In this document: positions 17,359-26,165 of the stretch, one piece after another
Layout: each line of letters begins with the position of its first letter
Numbering within the stretch: position 1 is the stretch's first letter
Program-made: the position numbers and the translations under genes
Notes under the pieces: model-generated
Told to the model about the DNA's origin: nothing
The model's database searches: none
The model's input: the letters and a program-made list of their open reading frames with translations, nothing else
Assembly (NCBI RefSeq): GCF_018263925.1
Contig: NZ_JAEVHF010000019.1
Span: forward strand, 1-64,000
Source: Kistimonas asteriae
GTDB taxonomy: Bacteria; Pseudomonadota; Gammaproteobacteria; Pseudomonadales; Endozoicomonadaceae
DNA length: 64,000 nt
Reading direction: 5' to 3'

Positions 17359-18483
17359 ATGATTCGTCGTTTAAAATGGGTTGCGGGCTTATTGCTGCTC
17401 AGTGGTGTCTTGTTTTACCTTGGCGGTCGCTTCTGGCAGCAGGACCCTCGCGAAACATTGGTTTCAACAGTACAGGAAATCAGGGGCAAGGGCTGGTGTC
17501 AGCCGGAAGGGAATAAGCTGTGTGGCTATGATGAGCTGCGCATTGCCTTTGGTTCTCCCATGCAGCGCTTTTGCTATCGCTATTTGAATAATGCGCTTTT
17601 GATGATGGAAGCCAGTTGCCTGCATCAGGTCACGCTGGAGCTGCGGGACGTAGACCTCAGTCAGCTGGATATTGTTCAGGTGAACCTCAGTAATGCTGAT
17701 TTATCGGGGAGTGATTTACAGCAGGCAAACCTGTCAGGCAGCAGCCTTAGGACGACGGATTTGAGTCGCGCCAACCTGTCTGGTGCCATTCTGGAATCAA
17801 CAAAAACACTGTCTAAAATGGATCACGCCTCTTTCCGGGGGGCCCTGCTGCGGGGCGCGACCTCTGTATTTCAGGCCAGTTTCAAACAGGCAGACTTCAC
17901 GGAAGCCGATCTTCGGGAAGTGAACTTCGGACGCTCGGATTTTCTTGGCGCCAATTTCACCAAAGCAGATCTCCGGAAGGCGAATCTGGCTTATTCCCGT
18001 CTCTCGGGTGCGCTATTTTCTGATGCACGCGTGGAAAACCTGGTGCTTCACCAAGCCTCGGGGCTGGATAATCAGACGCTCGACTGGTTGAGGAAAAACG
18101 GCGCAATTGTTGATCAGGAAGGCCTGGAAAAAGCGCTGCAAAATGGGCTCAGAATCCCTGTTATGTGGTGGTTCAATTTATCGAATATGAATCTTTCCGG
18201 GATCGATTTCACGGATACAACCCTTAGTGGCGTAACCTTCACTGGAGCAAAGCTTGATGGCGCAAAATTTGTAAATGCCAGCCTTGATCAGGCTAATTTC
18301 CATAATGCGGACCTGCGAGGTGCTGATTTCTCTGGCAGCTACCTGATTCATGCGGATTTCAGCGGTGCGGATCTGCGGGGTGCTCGGTTTGATAATGCGG
18401 TACGTCTGGAAACGATTAAGTTCGATAGTGCCACTCAATTTCCGGATACATTTTCACGTAACGTTACACCGGGTTCGCCATAG
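17359..18483 (+). CDS. Membrane-anchored pentapeptide-repeat protein
   Basis: 374 residues. One N-terminal membrane helix (about 8-24) leaves the rest probably periplasmic. Two blocks of A(D/N)LXX pentapeptide repeats, about 90-222 and 268-355, should form right-handed quadrilateral beta-helices; a non-repeat stretch of about 45 residues containing SGLDNQTLDWLRKNGA separates them. Four Cys residues lie between the helix and first repeats. The function is unknown; DNA-mimic roles known for some family members are unlikely for an exported form. Confidence 0.85.
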   Translation: MIRRLKWVAGLLLLSGVLFYLGGRFWQQDPRETLVSTVQEIRGKGWCQPEGNKLCGYDELRIAFGSPMQRFCYRYLNNALLMMEASCLHQVTLELRDVDLSQLDIVQVNLSNADLSGSDLQQANLSGSSLRTTDLSRANLSGAILESTKTLSKMDHASFRGALLRGATSVFQASFKQADFTEADLREVNFGRSDFLGANFTKADLRKANLAYSRLSGALFSDARVENLVLHQASGLDNQTLDWLRKNGAIVDQEGLEKALQNGLRIPVMWWFNLSNMNLSGIDFTDTTLSGVTFTGAKLDGAKFVNASLDQANFHNADLRGADFSGSYLIHADFSGADLRGARFDNAVRLETIKFDSATQFPDTFSRNVTPGSP

Positions 18484-18503
18484 GCCGAATTCGAATTCGG
18501 CCT
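18482..18503. repeat. Perfect 22-bp palindrome at the end of the pentapeptide gene
   Basis: AGGCCGAATTC is followed directly by its reverse complement, overlapping the stop codon of the pentapeptide-repeat gene. In RNA it would fold with a minimal loop. It is followed by an A-run, not a T-run, so it is not a standard terminator. It lies about 100 bases upstream of hpd and could be an operator or a processing site. Confidence 0.55.
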
Positions 18504-18605
18504 GAATGCATATAAAAAAACGTTATTAGCATTGGTAGACATCGGCTTCCAATCCCTCTAAAAAGAAAGAGAAGGATAAAAAAATACGTGGGAGGGAACG
18601 CGGTC

Positions 18606-19688
18606 ATGCCTGACAATAAACAGCTCGCACTGATCACGGAAGACAACCCCATGGGAACCGACGGCTTCGAGTTCGTTGAGTTCTCTGCCCGCCAGCCGGA
18701 AGCGCTGGCAGCCCTGTTTGAGCAGCTGGGTTTCACGGCGATTGCCCGTCACCGTTCTCGCAATGTGACGCTTTACCGGCAGGGTGATATCAATTTCATC
18801 CTGAATGCCGAAGTTGATAGTTTCGCTGAAGATTTCACCATTATTCATGGTCCCTGCGCCTGTGCCATGGCCTTCCGGGTGGCGGATGCCGCACGTGCTA
18901 TGGAGCGCGCGATTGGGTTGGGCGCCAAACCGGTCACCAACCGGCCGGGTCCCATGGAACTCAATATTCCGGCGATTGAAGGGATTGGTGGAAGCCTGAT
19001 TTACCTGGTGGACCGTTACGGAGAATCCGGTTCCATTTACGATATTGATTTCATTCCCATTGAAGGTGTTGATCAGCATCCGGCGGGTGAAGGTTTATTT
19101 AATATCGATCACCTGACTCACAATGTTTTCCGCGGCAATATGGATCGCTGGAGTCAATTCTACGAATCTCTCTTCAACTTTCGGGAAATCCGCTACTTCG
19201 ATATTGAAGGCAAAATGACCGGCTTGAAGTCCCGGGCGCTGACCAGCCCCTGTGGCAAGATTCGCATCCCCATCAATGAATCCTCCGATGATAAAAGTCA
19301 GATTGAGGAATATCTGCAGGAATACCACGGGGAAGGCATTCAGCATATCGCGTTGAGTTCGGAGGATATCTATGTCACGGTGGAATCCTTGGGGGATGAA
19401 GGCACTGCTTTCATGACACCGCCACCGGACACCTATTACGACATGCTGGAAGAGCGTTTACCGGGCCACGGCGAGGATGTCGAACGCCTGAAGAAAGATG
19501 CCATCCTGATGGACGGTAGCCCGGATGGACGGCTCCTGCTGCAGATATTCACAGAAACGGTCATTGGTCCCATCTTCTTTGAAATCATCCAGCGCAAGGG
19601 GGATGAAGGCTTCGGGGAAGGCAATTTCCAGGCATTGTTTGAAAGCATGGAGCGGGATCAGATCCGCCGGGGTGTATTGCAGGAATAA
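18606..19688 (+). CDS. hpd: 4-hydroxyphenylpyruvate dioxygenase
   Basis: 360 residues. It converts 4-hydroxyphenylpyruvate to homogentisate with Fe(II) and O2, the second step of tyrosine catabolism. The iron ligands are His169 (NIDHLTHNV), His247 (EGIQHIALSS) and Glu326 (GPIFFEIIQRKGD). The C-terminal GDEGFGEGNFQALFESMERDQIRRG in its residue pattern is the gating helix. ATG 18606 follows GGGAGGGA. It starts the run hpd-phhA-phhB-fahA-maiA. Confidence 0.97.
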   Translation: MPDNKQLALITEDNPMGTDGFEFVEFSARQPEALAALFEQLGFTAIARHRSRNVTLYRQGDINFILNAEVDSFAEDFTIIHGPCACAMAFRVADAARAMERAIGLGAKPVTNRPGPMELNIPAIEGIGGSLIYLVDRYGESGSIYDIDFIPIEGVDQHPAGEGLFNIDHLTHNVFRGNMDRWSQFYESLFNFREIRYFDIEGKMTGLKSRALTSPCGKIRIPINESSDDKSQIEEYLQEYHGEGIQHIALSSEDIYVTVESLGDEGTAFMTPPPDTYYDMLEERLPGHGEDVERLKKDAILMDGSPDGRLLLQIFTETVIGPIFFEIIQRKGDEGFGEGNFQALFESMERDQIRRGVLQE

Positions 19689-19728
19689 CGCAGTACGCCG
19701 TCAAAACAGGGAATAACCGGAGGCATGC

Positions 19729-20526
19729 ATGGCCAGCAGCGCAACGGCATATGTCGCAAGGGAACCTGACGAACAGGGGTATATCCACTATCCCGATGAG
19801 GAAAATGAAACCTGGCAGATCCTGATGTCGCGTCAGATGCAGTTACTCCCGGGACGTGCCTGCCAGGAATATTTCGATGGCCTGGACCAGTTGCAGCTGC
19901 CGGTTGACCGGGTGCCTCAACTGGAAGAGCTGAACCGCGTGCTGGCCCGTACGACAGGGTGGCGAGTTGAGCGTGTGCCGGCACTGATCTCTTTCGATCG
20001 TTTTTTCAAGCTGCTCTCGGAGAAATGCTTTCCCGTGGCGACGTTTATCCGAACTCGGAAAGAGCTGGATTACCTGCGGGAACCGGATATTTTCCATGAA
20101 GTATTTGGCCATTGCCCGTTGTTAACCAACCCGGATTTTGCCGCCTTCACGCATATCTATGGCAAGTTAGCCTATAAAGCCAGCAAGGAAGACCGCGTTT
20201 TCCTGGCCCGCTTGTACTGGATGACCGTCGAGTTTGGTCTGGTCGATACGGCTGAAGGTCTTCGTATCTACGGTGGCGGTATTCTCTCCAGCCCAAAGGA
20301 AACCGTGTACAGCCTGGAAAGTGATAAGCCGCTGCGGGAATCGTTTGACCCTGTCGCTGCCATGCGTACGCCCTACCGCATAGACATACTGCAATCGGTT
20401 TATTACATCCTTGATCAAATGTCAGTCTTGCAGCAATTGAGTGACATGGACATCATGGCTATGGTCAGTAAGGCGAAAACGCTGGGGCTGTTCGAGCCCC
20501 GTTATCCACCCAAAGATGAACCATGA
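19729..20526 (+). CDS. phhA: Phenylalanine 4-monooxygenase
   Basis: 265 residues, the short bacterial form lacking a regulatory domain. It hydroxylates phenylalanine to tyrosine using tetrahydropterin. Iron ligands are His123 and His128 in FHEVFGHCPLL and Glu168 in MTVEFGL. GGGILSSPKE and the C-terminal helix are also conserved. It is 40 bases after hpd and 15 before phhB, which recycles its cofactor. Confidence 0.97.
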   Translation: MASSATAYVAREPDEQGYIHYPDEENETWQILMSRQMQLLPGRACQEYFDGLDQLQLPVDRVPQLEELNRVLARTTGWRVERVPALISFDRFFKLLSEKCFPVATFIRTRKELDYLREPDIFHEVFGHCPLLTNPDFAAFTHIYGKLAYKASKEDRVFLARLYWMTVEFGLVDTAEGLRIYGGGILSSPKETVYSLESDKPLRESFDPVAAMRTPYRIDILQSVYYILDQMSVLQQLSDMDIMAMVSKAKTLGLFEPRYPPKDEP

Positions 20527-20541
20527 GAACAGGATTCCGTT

Positions 20542-20886
20542 ATGTCTGAACTCGCTAATGGGGTTTGTGAGCCCTGTCGCTCCGGCGCTCCTCAGGTCAC
20601 CGACGACGAGATGCGTGAGCTGATGGCCATGGTGCCAGACTGGTCGATTGAGACGCGTGATGGTGTCATGCAGCTCGAAAGGGTCTATTCCTTCAAGAAC
20701 TTCCGTGACGCGCTGGCGTTCACTAACCAGGTGGGTGAAATTGCAGAGGCGCAGGGGCATCACCCGGGCCTGTTAACGGAGTGGGGAAAGGTGACCGTGA
20801 CTTGGTGGACGCACAAGATCAATGGTTTACACAAAAATGATTTCATCATGGCCGCAAAGACGGATGCTGCGGCAAACAACCAATAA
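20542..20886 (+). CDS. phhB: Pterin-4a-carbinolamine dehydratase
   Basis: 114 residues. It dehydrates 4a-hydroxytetrahydropterin made by PhhA, regenerating cofactor. The active-site signature HHPGLLTEWGKVTVTWWTH is intact (about residues 73-91), with the preceding FKNFRDALAFTNQVGEIAE helix. The short N-terminal extension contains a CEPCRSGAP motif typical of bacterial PhhB. It is 15 bases downstream of phhA. Confidence 0.96.
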   Translation: MSELANGVCEPCRSGAPQVTDDEMRELMAMVPDWSIETRDGVMQLERVYSFKNFRDALAFTNQVGEIAEAQGHHPGLLTEWGKVTVTWWTHKINGLHKNDFIMAAKTDAAANNQ

Positions 20887-21025
20887 GTGCGGCAAATACG
20901 CTAGATAATGCCGTGAAAACTGCTGTAATCAACGGGTAACTTGACCGATCAGACAGAAAAAATTTCTGTAATCACGCACCGATATTCGAATAAATCGCCC
21001 GGACTGACCGGGTAAGGAGCACTGT

Positions 21026-22015
21026 GTGAAGCTGGCCTCCCTGGCAGAAGGCAGAGACGGTAAATTGATTGTTGTATCCCGAGATCTGAAGCAGGCAGCT
21101 GTCGTACCCAAGATAGCAGGTACCTTGCAGCAGGCAATCGATAATTGGGAAGAAAAAGCCGGTCGGTTGAATGAGGTATATGAATTACTCAACAAGGGGG
21201 AATGGCCGGATGCTTTCAGCATGGATCCAGACCAGTGTGGCGCTCCCCTGCCCCGGGCGTTCCAGTGGCTGGATGGAAGCGGCTACGTTAATCATGTAGA
21301 GCTGGTCAGAAAAGCTCGTGGCGCTGAAATGCCAGAGAATTTCTGGACTGATCCGCTTATGTACCAGGGTGTTTCCGATAACCTGCTGGGTCCCTGTGAT
21401 GATGTTCATGTTGCATCGGAAGACTGGGGAATCGACTTTGAAGCTGAAGTGGTGGTGGTGACGGATGATGTCCCCATGGGCGTTTCACCGGAACAGGCGG
21501 CTTCTCACATCAAGTTGCTCACCCTGGTCAATGATGTTTCTTTGCGAAACCTGATTCCTGCCGAACTGGGCAAGGGTTTTGGTTTTTTACAGAGCAAACC
21601 CGCATCAGCTTTTACAGCCGTAGTGGTGACGCCTGATGAGCTGGGTGATGCGTGGCAAGATAGCAAAGTTCATTTGCCGCTTCGGGTGGAATTGAACGGT
21701 GAGTTGTTTGGCCAGCCCAATTGCGGGGTGGATATGACCTTTGATTTTGCCCGGCTGATTTCCCATGCCGCCATGACCCGGCATCTTGGCGCGGGCACAT
21801 TGCTGGGCTCTGGCACTATTTCGAATACGGATCGCAGCAGTGGCTCCTGCTGTCTTGCAGAACAGCGGATGCTTGAGATTATTGAAGGCGGCAAGGCCCA
21901 GACACCTTTTCTGCATTTTGGTGATCACGTACGAATAGAAATGCTGGATGCCAAGGGTAAATCCGTCTTTGGCGCCATTGATCAGCGTATCTGCCGGTAC
22001 GAGGCGGATGCATGA
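21026..22015 (+). CDS. Fumarylacetoacetate hydrolase family protein
   Basis: 329 residues. It probably cleaves fumarylacetoacetate to fumarate and acetoacetate, the last step of tyrosine breakdown. The FAH fold is recognisable from VHVASEDWGIDFEAEVVVVT (metal-site acidic residues), KPASAFTAVVVTPDELG and GTLLGSGTISNTD. GTG 21026 follows TAAGGAGC at good spacing; a small CCCGG/CCGGG hairpin lies just 5' of this site. The stop overlaps the maiA start (ATGA). Confidence 0.9.
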   Translation: MKLASLAEGRDGKLIVVSRDLKQAAVVPKIAGTLQQAIDNWEEKAGRLNEVYELLNKGEWPDAFSMDPDQCGAPLPRAFQWLDGSGYVNHVELVRKARGAEMPENFWTDPLMYQGVSDNLLGPCDDVHVASEDWGIDFEAEVVVVTDDVPMGVSPEQAASHIKLLTLVNDVSLRNLIPAELGKGFGFLQSKPASAFTAVVVTPDELGDAWQDSKVHLPLRVELNGELFGQPNCGVDMTFDFARLISHAAMTRHLGAGTLLGSGTISNTDRSSGSCCLAEQRMLEIIEGGKAQTPFLHFGDHVRIEMLDAKGKSVFGAIDQRICRYEADA

Positions 22016-22644
22016 AGCTGTATGACTATTTCCGATCGTCAGCGGCTTACCGGATACGGATAGCGCTGAACCTGAAAGGCCTTTCTTACGATTCTATCCC
22101 GATAAACCTCAGAACCGGTGAGCAGTGTTCGCCGGCCTATCGGGATAGAAATCCGCAGGGGCTGGTGCCGGCACTGGAAACGCCGCATGGTTTGTTGAGT
22201 CAGTCACTGGCCATTATGGAATGGTTGGATGAAGCCTATCCTGAGTCTGTTCCATTGCTGCCGGGGGATACATGGCTAAGAGCCCAGATCAGGAGCCTGG
22301 CTGGTCAGATTGCCTGTGATATCCACCCTCTGAATAATCTGCGAGTGTTGCATTATCTGCAGGGCGAACTGGGTGTATCTGATACAGCGAAATCAGACTG
22401 GTATGCTCACTGGGTTACGACGGGGTTTGAGGCGCTGGAACCTCAACTGTCTGGCTCCGGCTTTTGTATTGGAGAACAGCCGACGTTGGCAGATATTTGC
22501 CTGATTCCACAGGTCTACAACGCCCTTCGCTTTAAGGTGGATCTGTCACCCTACCCTGCTATCCGGCAGGTCTACGAACATTGCAACCAGCTGGAGCCTT
22601 TCCAGAAAGCGGCACCTGAAAATCAGGCCGATGCGAGTGTGTAA
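22012..22644 (+). CDS. maiA: Maleylacetoacetate isomerase
   Basis: 210 residues, zeta-class glutathione transferase. It isomerises maleylacetoacetate to fumarylacetoacetate with glutathione. The zeta signature SSAAYRIRIALNLKG is at residues 9-23, and the C-terminal helical domain has the conserved ADICLIPQVYNA. It overlaps fahA by four bases. Homogentisate dioxygenase (hmgA), which should supply the substrate, is not in this cluster. Confidence 0.95.
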   Translation: MKLYDYFRSSAAYRIRIALNLKGLSYDSIPINLRTGEQCSPAYRDRNPQGLVPALETPHGLLSQSLAIMEWLDEAYPESVPLLPGDTWLRAQIRSLAGQIACDIHPLNNLRVLHYLQGELGVSDTAKSDWYAHWVTTGFEALEPQLSGSGFCIGEQPTLADICLIPQVYNALRFKVDLSPYPAIRQVYEHCNQLEPFQKAAPENQADASV

Positions 22645-22654
22645 GCTGTTTTTT

Positions 22655-23200
22655 TCAATAGCCTTCAGCGATATGCAGGTCTTTCAGCTTCCGGTAATTT
22701 TCTGCGCTGTAATTGAAGAAACTCCGTTCTTTCTCGGTTAAGGGGCGCGCCTTTTTGGCTGGATTTCCCTTGTAGACAAAGCCACTCTCCAGCACTTTGC
22801 CGGGTGCGATCATAGCGCCGGCGGCAACCAGTACCTCGGACTCCACTACCGCACCATCCATGACAATGGCGCCAATGCCAATCAATACCCGGTCATGAAT
22901 CGTGCAGCCATGTAGGCAGGCTTTGTGGCCGATGGTGACATCATCACCGATGGTCAGCGGCCAGCCGTCGGGATTAAAAGGACCGGCATGGGTGATATGC
23001 AGAACGGCACCATCCTGCACACTGGTGCGTTGACCGATCCGGATGGCGTGCATATCGCCGCGTATCACCGCCATGGGCCAGACCGAACTGTCATCACCGA
23101 TTTCCACATCACCCAGAACAACTGCTGTTGGATCCACAAAAACACGTTCGCCCAATTTAGGCGTTTTGTTCTGGTAGGTTCGAAACGGTGAAGACATCAT
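22655..23200 (-). CDS. Gamma-class carbonic-anhydrase-like (YrdA) protein
   Basis: 181 residues forming a left-handed hexapeptide-repeat helix. Metal-site histidines occur in LHITHAG, TIGHKACLHGC, spaced as in gamma carbonic anhydrases. YrdA-type members are often inactive as anhydrases under test conditions, so catalysis is not assured. It is convergent with maiA, 10 bases apart, and lies 66 bases downstream of the acyl-CoA synthetase gene. Confidence 0.9.
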   Translation of the reverse strand: MMSSPFRTYQNKTPKLGERVFVDPTAVVLGDVEIGDDSSVWPMAVIRGDMHAIRIGQRTSVQDGAVLHITHAGPFNPDGWPLTIGDDVTIGHKACLHGCTIHDRVLIGIGAIVMDGAVVESEVLVAAGAMIAPGKVLESGFVYKGNPAKKARPLTEKERSFFNYSAENYRKLKDLHIAEGY

Positions 23201-23266
23201 TTATCCCCTGGCAGTATGAAGCAACGTAAAAAACAGGTTTTTCATTATCTGCTGAAGACTATGGGC

Positions 23267-24979
23267 TTAAATGGCGGTTCCTGGCAAGGCGGTTTCATCC
23301 AGATTCAGCTCTCGGATACTGATTTCACGGATTTTATATTTCTGTACCTTACCGGTAATGGTCATCGGAAAACTGTCGGTGAATTTGAAATAGCGGGGAA
23401 TCTTGAAGTGGGCAATCTGATCCTGGCAGAAATCACGAAGTGATTCTTCTGATGGGGGCTCAACCCCGTCCTTTAACCTTATCCAGGCGATGACTGCTTC
23501 CCCATATTTAGGATCAGGCACGCCGGTGACATGGATTTCAGCCACTGCCGGATGGGTATAAAACAGGTCTTCGATTTCTTTCGGGTAGATGTTTTCCCCA
23601 CCCCGGATCACCATATCCTTGATTCGCCCAATAATCTGGATAAACCCGTCCTCATCCATCAGAGCCAGATCGCCACTGTGCATCCAGCCCGCATCGTCAA
23701 TGGCATTCCTGGTGGCTTCTTCATCACCCCAGTATTTCATCATGACACTGTAGCCACGGGTGCAGAGTTCACCAATCTGCCCTCTTGGAGCAATGCGCTG
23801 ATCATCGGTGGAGATGATTTTGGTTTCCTGGTGGGGCTGGGTTTTGCCAACGGTTGTCACCCGTTTCTCCAGTGAGGTGTCGTGGCTGGTCTGGGTGCTG
23901 ACGGGGCTGGTTTCCGTCATCCCGTAGCCGATCTGGATTTCGCTGAGATGCATATCATGGATAATGCGTTTCATCAGTTCCACAGGGCAGAGGCTGCCGG
24001 CAATGATCCCTGTGCGCAGGCTGGAGAGTTCGTAGCTGGCAAAGTCGGGATCATGCAGTTCGGCAATGAACATGGTCGGGACACCGTGCAGGGCGGTGGC
24101 TTTCTCCTCGGCGACGGCTGCCAGAGTTTGTTGGGCATCAAAACCTTCTGAGGGGTAAATCAGCGTAGCGCCACAGGTCAGGCAGGCCAGGTTGGCGAGC
24201 ACCATACCAAAACAGTGATACAGAGGAACCGGTACCACCAGTCGATCCTGCTCCGTGAGACGCATCTGGTGAGCCACAAAGTAGGCGTTATTCAGAATGT
24301 TGTGATGGGTCAGGATCACGCCTTTAGGGTGCCCGGTAGTGCCGGAGGTGTACTGGATATTGATGGGATCATCGAACTGAAGAGCCTGCTGGCGTTGTAC
24401 CCAATCGTTTTCTGACAGGCCGTTCCCTGCCTCCATAATATCCTGCCAGCGGCTCATGCCCGGATACGTCTTATCAGACAGGGTGATGATGGTTTCCAGT
24501 GTGGGGACTTCGCTACTTAATCCTGATTGGCCGGGATTCTTTTGTGGTTCGGACAGAAGAGATTGCAGCATCCCAATGTAATCGGAGTGCTTGAACTGTT
24601 CGGCGGTGACCAGGAAGCGAATACCGCAGAGGTTCATGGCATATTTCAGTTCCGGGACACGATAGGCCGGGTTGATGTTTACCAGAATGGCTCCGATCCT
24701 TGCCGCCGCCAGCTGGATTAACGTCCATTCTGCTCGATTGGGTGACCAGATACCCACCCGGTCACCCTGCTCTACACCGAGGGCCAGCAGCGCCCGTGCA
24801 CAGGCATCGGTTCTTTGCCTCAGTTCGCGCCAAGACCACCGTATGGACTGGTGACGGACAACCAGTGCTTCTCTGTCAGGAAAACGGTCTGTCGTTATAT
24901 CCAGCATTTCGCCGATCGTCATCCCCAGCAAAGGTTGTTCTGCAGTGCCGGAGGTGTAGCTCAATCGGGATGCTGTCAT
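23267..24979 (-). CDS. AMP-forming acyl-CoA synthetase
   Basis: 570 residues, full length for the ANL superfamily. It activates a fatty acid via an acyl-adenylate to the CoA thioester. The AMP-binding loop YTSGTTGHPKG, the GMTETSP motif, GWMHSGDLALMDEDG, the hinge GRIKDMVIRGGENIYP and the C-terminal catalytic Lys in TGKVQK are all present. It most resembles the medium-chain (ACSF2-like) group; chain length is inferred. Confidence 0.9.
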   Translation of the reverse strand: MTASRLSYTSGTAEQPLLGMTIGEMLDITTDRFPDREALVVRHQSIRWSWRELRQRTDACARALLALGVEQGDRVGIWSPNRAEWTLIQLAAARIGAILVNINPAYRVPELKYAMNLCGIRFLVTAEQFKHSDYIGMLQSLLSEPQKNPGQSGLSSEVPTLETIITLSDKTYPGMSRWQDIMEAGNGLSENDWVQRQQALQFDDPINIQYTSGTTGHPKGVILTHHNILNNAYFVAHQMRLTEQDRLVVPVPLYHCFGMVLANLACLTCGATLIYPSEGFDAQQTLAAVAEEKATALHGVPTMFIAELHDPDFASYELSSLRTGIIAGSLCPVELMKRIIHDMHLSEIQIGYGMTETSPVSTQTSHDTSLEKRVTTVGKTQPHQETKIISTDDQRIAPRGQIGELCTRGYSVMMKYWGDEEATRNAIDDAGWMHSGDLALMDEDGFIQIIGRIKDMVIRGGENIYPKEIEDLFYTHPAVAEIHVTGVPDPKYGEAVIAWIRLKDGVEPPSEESLRDFCQDQIAHFKIPRYFKFTDSFPMTITGKVQKYKIREISIRELNLDETALPGTAI

Positions 24980-25105
24980 CGCGTCGCTCTCCAGTTAACG
25001 GGAGTGATCCGTTTTCCCTGTTCAGGCAATAAATCGGGGAGGAAGTATAGTCAGCGGTATGTAGGGGCGTGGGGAGAAACGAGGGACTGCATTAAGAAAG
25101 GAAGG

Positions 25106-25135
25106 TTGCCCCAAAGCCGGAAGGCATTGGGGCAA
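25106..25135 (-). terminator. Rho-independent terminator of the acetate transporter gene
   Basis: A perfect 9-bp stem, TTGCCCCAA / TTGGGGCAA, lies six bases beyond the stop of the transporter gene. On the minus strand it is followed by a pyrimidine-rich CCTTCCTTTCTT. Confidence 0.7.
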
Positions 25136-25141
25136 GCGTGA

Positions 25142-25705
25142 TTAGCGAACTTCGCCAATCGGCAGAACGGTACGGCCGAACTGTTCGTTCAGTACTTCCG
25201 CCATGGCCAGGTAGATGGCGCTGGCGCCGCAGATGATGCCTTCGAAACCGGCGATGGTGCCGATCAGCTTGGAGCCGGTGAAATCACGGGCAGCCAGCAG
25301 GAAGAACAACACGGTCAGGGACGCAAAGACGAACTGCAGGGCGCGGTTGGCCTTCAGGGTGCCAAAGAACATGAAACCGGTGAAAACGCCCCACAGGCCC
25401 AGGTACCAGCCCATGAATGCGGCAGGTGTCGCTTCAGAAATTCCCATGGACGGGAAGATCAGCAGCAGTACCAGGGACCACCAGAACAGGCCGTAAGAAG
25501 TGAAAGCGGTCAGACCGAAGGTATTACCCTTTTTGAACTCCATGATACCCACGATGACCTGAGCCAAGCCGCCGTAGCACAGGCCCATGGCCAGGATCAT
25601 GGCGCTGATCGGAAAGAAACCGGCGTTGTGAATATTAAGCAGAATGGTGGTCATGCCGAAGCCCATCAGGCCCAGCGGAGCGGGATTGGCCAGTTTTTCT
25701 GACAC
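25142..25705 (-). CDS. satP: Acetate/succinate transporter, GPR1/FUN34/YaaH family
   Basis: 187 residues with six membrane helices, close to E. coli SatP (YaaH), an H+-coupled acetate/succinate uptake protein. The N-terminal family signature ANPAPLGLMGFGMTTILLN (about 6-24) and the GNTFGLTAFTSYGLFWWSLV region are clear. I choose GTG 25705, preceded by AAGGAT, because residues from there match the family; the longer frame from 25864 adds unrelated sequence. Next to an acyl-CoA synthetase it suggests short-chain acid use. Confidence 0.9.
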   Translation of the reverse strand: MSEKLANPAPLGLMGFGMTTILLNIHNAGFFPISAMILAMGLCYGGLAQVIVGIMEFKKGNTFGLTAFTSYGLFWWSLVLLLIFPSMGISEATPAAFMGWYLGLWGVFTGFMFFGTLKANRALQFVFASLTVLFFLLAARDFTGSKLIGTIAGFEGIICGASAIYLAMAEVLNEQFGRTVLPIGEVR

Positions 25706-26159
25706 GTCGGTATCCTTGCAGCAGCAGTGAAAAGTAGCGGATTGCAGACAACCGTTGTTCCTGACTTCAACCGGGAAAACCGGAAGCCGGAAAGGAAACT
25801 GAAGGCTGTGTGGAGGACTGTCGCCATAAGGCCAAAACAGGCCGGACAGTCTAAAGGGCAGCAAGCGTAGTCATTCGGTCAGCGAGGCAACATCCGCAAT
25901 TACACGTTTTATGAGTTATTAGTACGAAATGTTGAAAGTGTGAACGGGTTCACAAAATGAGTCGGTAGATAACCGGTTCCCGGCATACCCTTAAAGCTGT
26001 ACAGATGCTGGCTGTTCGATCGTACTGCTCTGAACACTCTGCCATGGATGGATCGCTTCCGAGCCCTTTGTCTTTCCCGGTAAAGCCCTGTTTCTCCGGT
26101 CTGTGCGTTGTCTCCTGCCGCCATGGTCCTGATCAAACGACTGCTGTTTCAGTGAGGAA
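25706..26159. other. Divergent intergenic region, satP / ceramidase
   Basis: About 454 bases that should hold both promoters. No ORF with a plausible ribosome-binding site was found, and I see no strong hairpin. Confidence 0.5.
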
Positions 26160-26165
26160 ATGCAT

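Noticed and set aside
17641..18440. Repeated DNA in the pentapeptide gene as a tandem repeat or CRISPR
   Set aside because: Period is 15 bases and coding for A(D/N)LXX; no conserved repeat-spacer units.
18482..18503. Palindrome as a rho-independent terminator or TyrR box
   Set aside because: No T-run follows on either strand, and it does not contain TGTAAA-N6-TTTACA.
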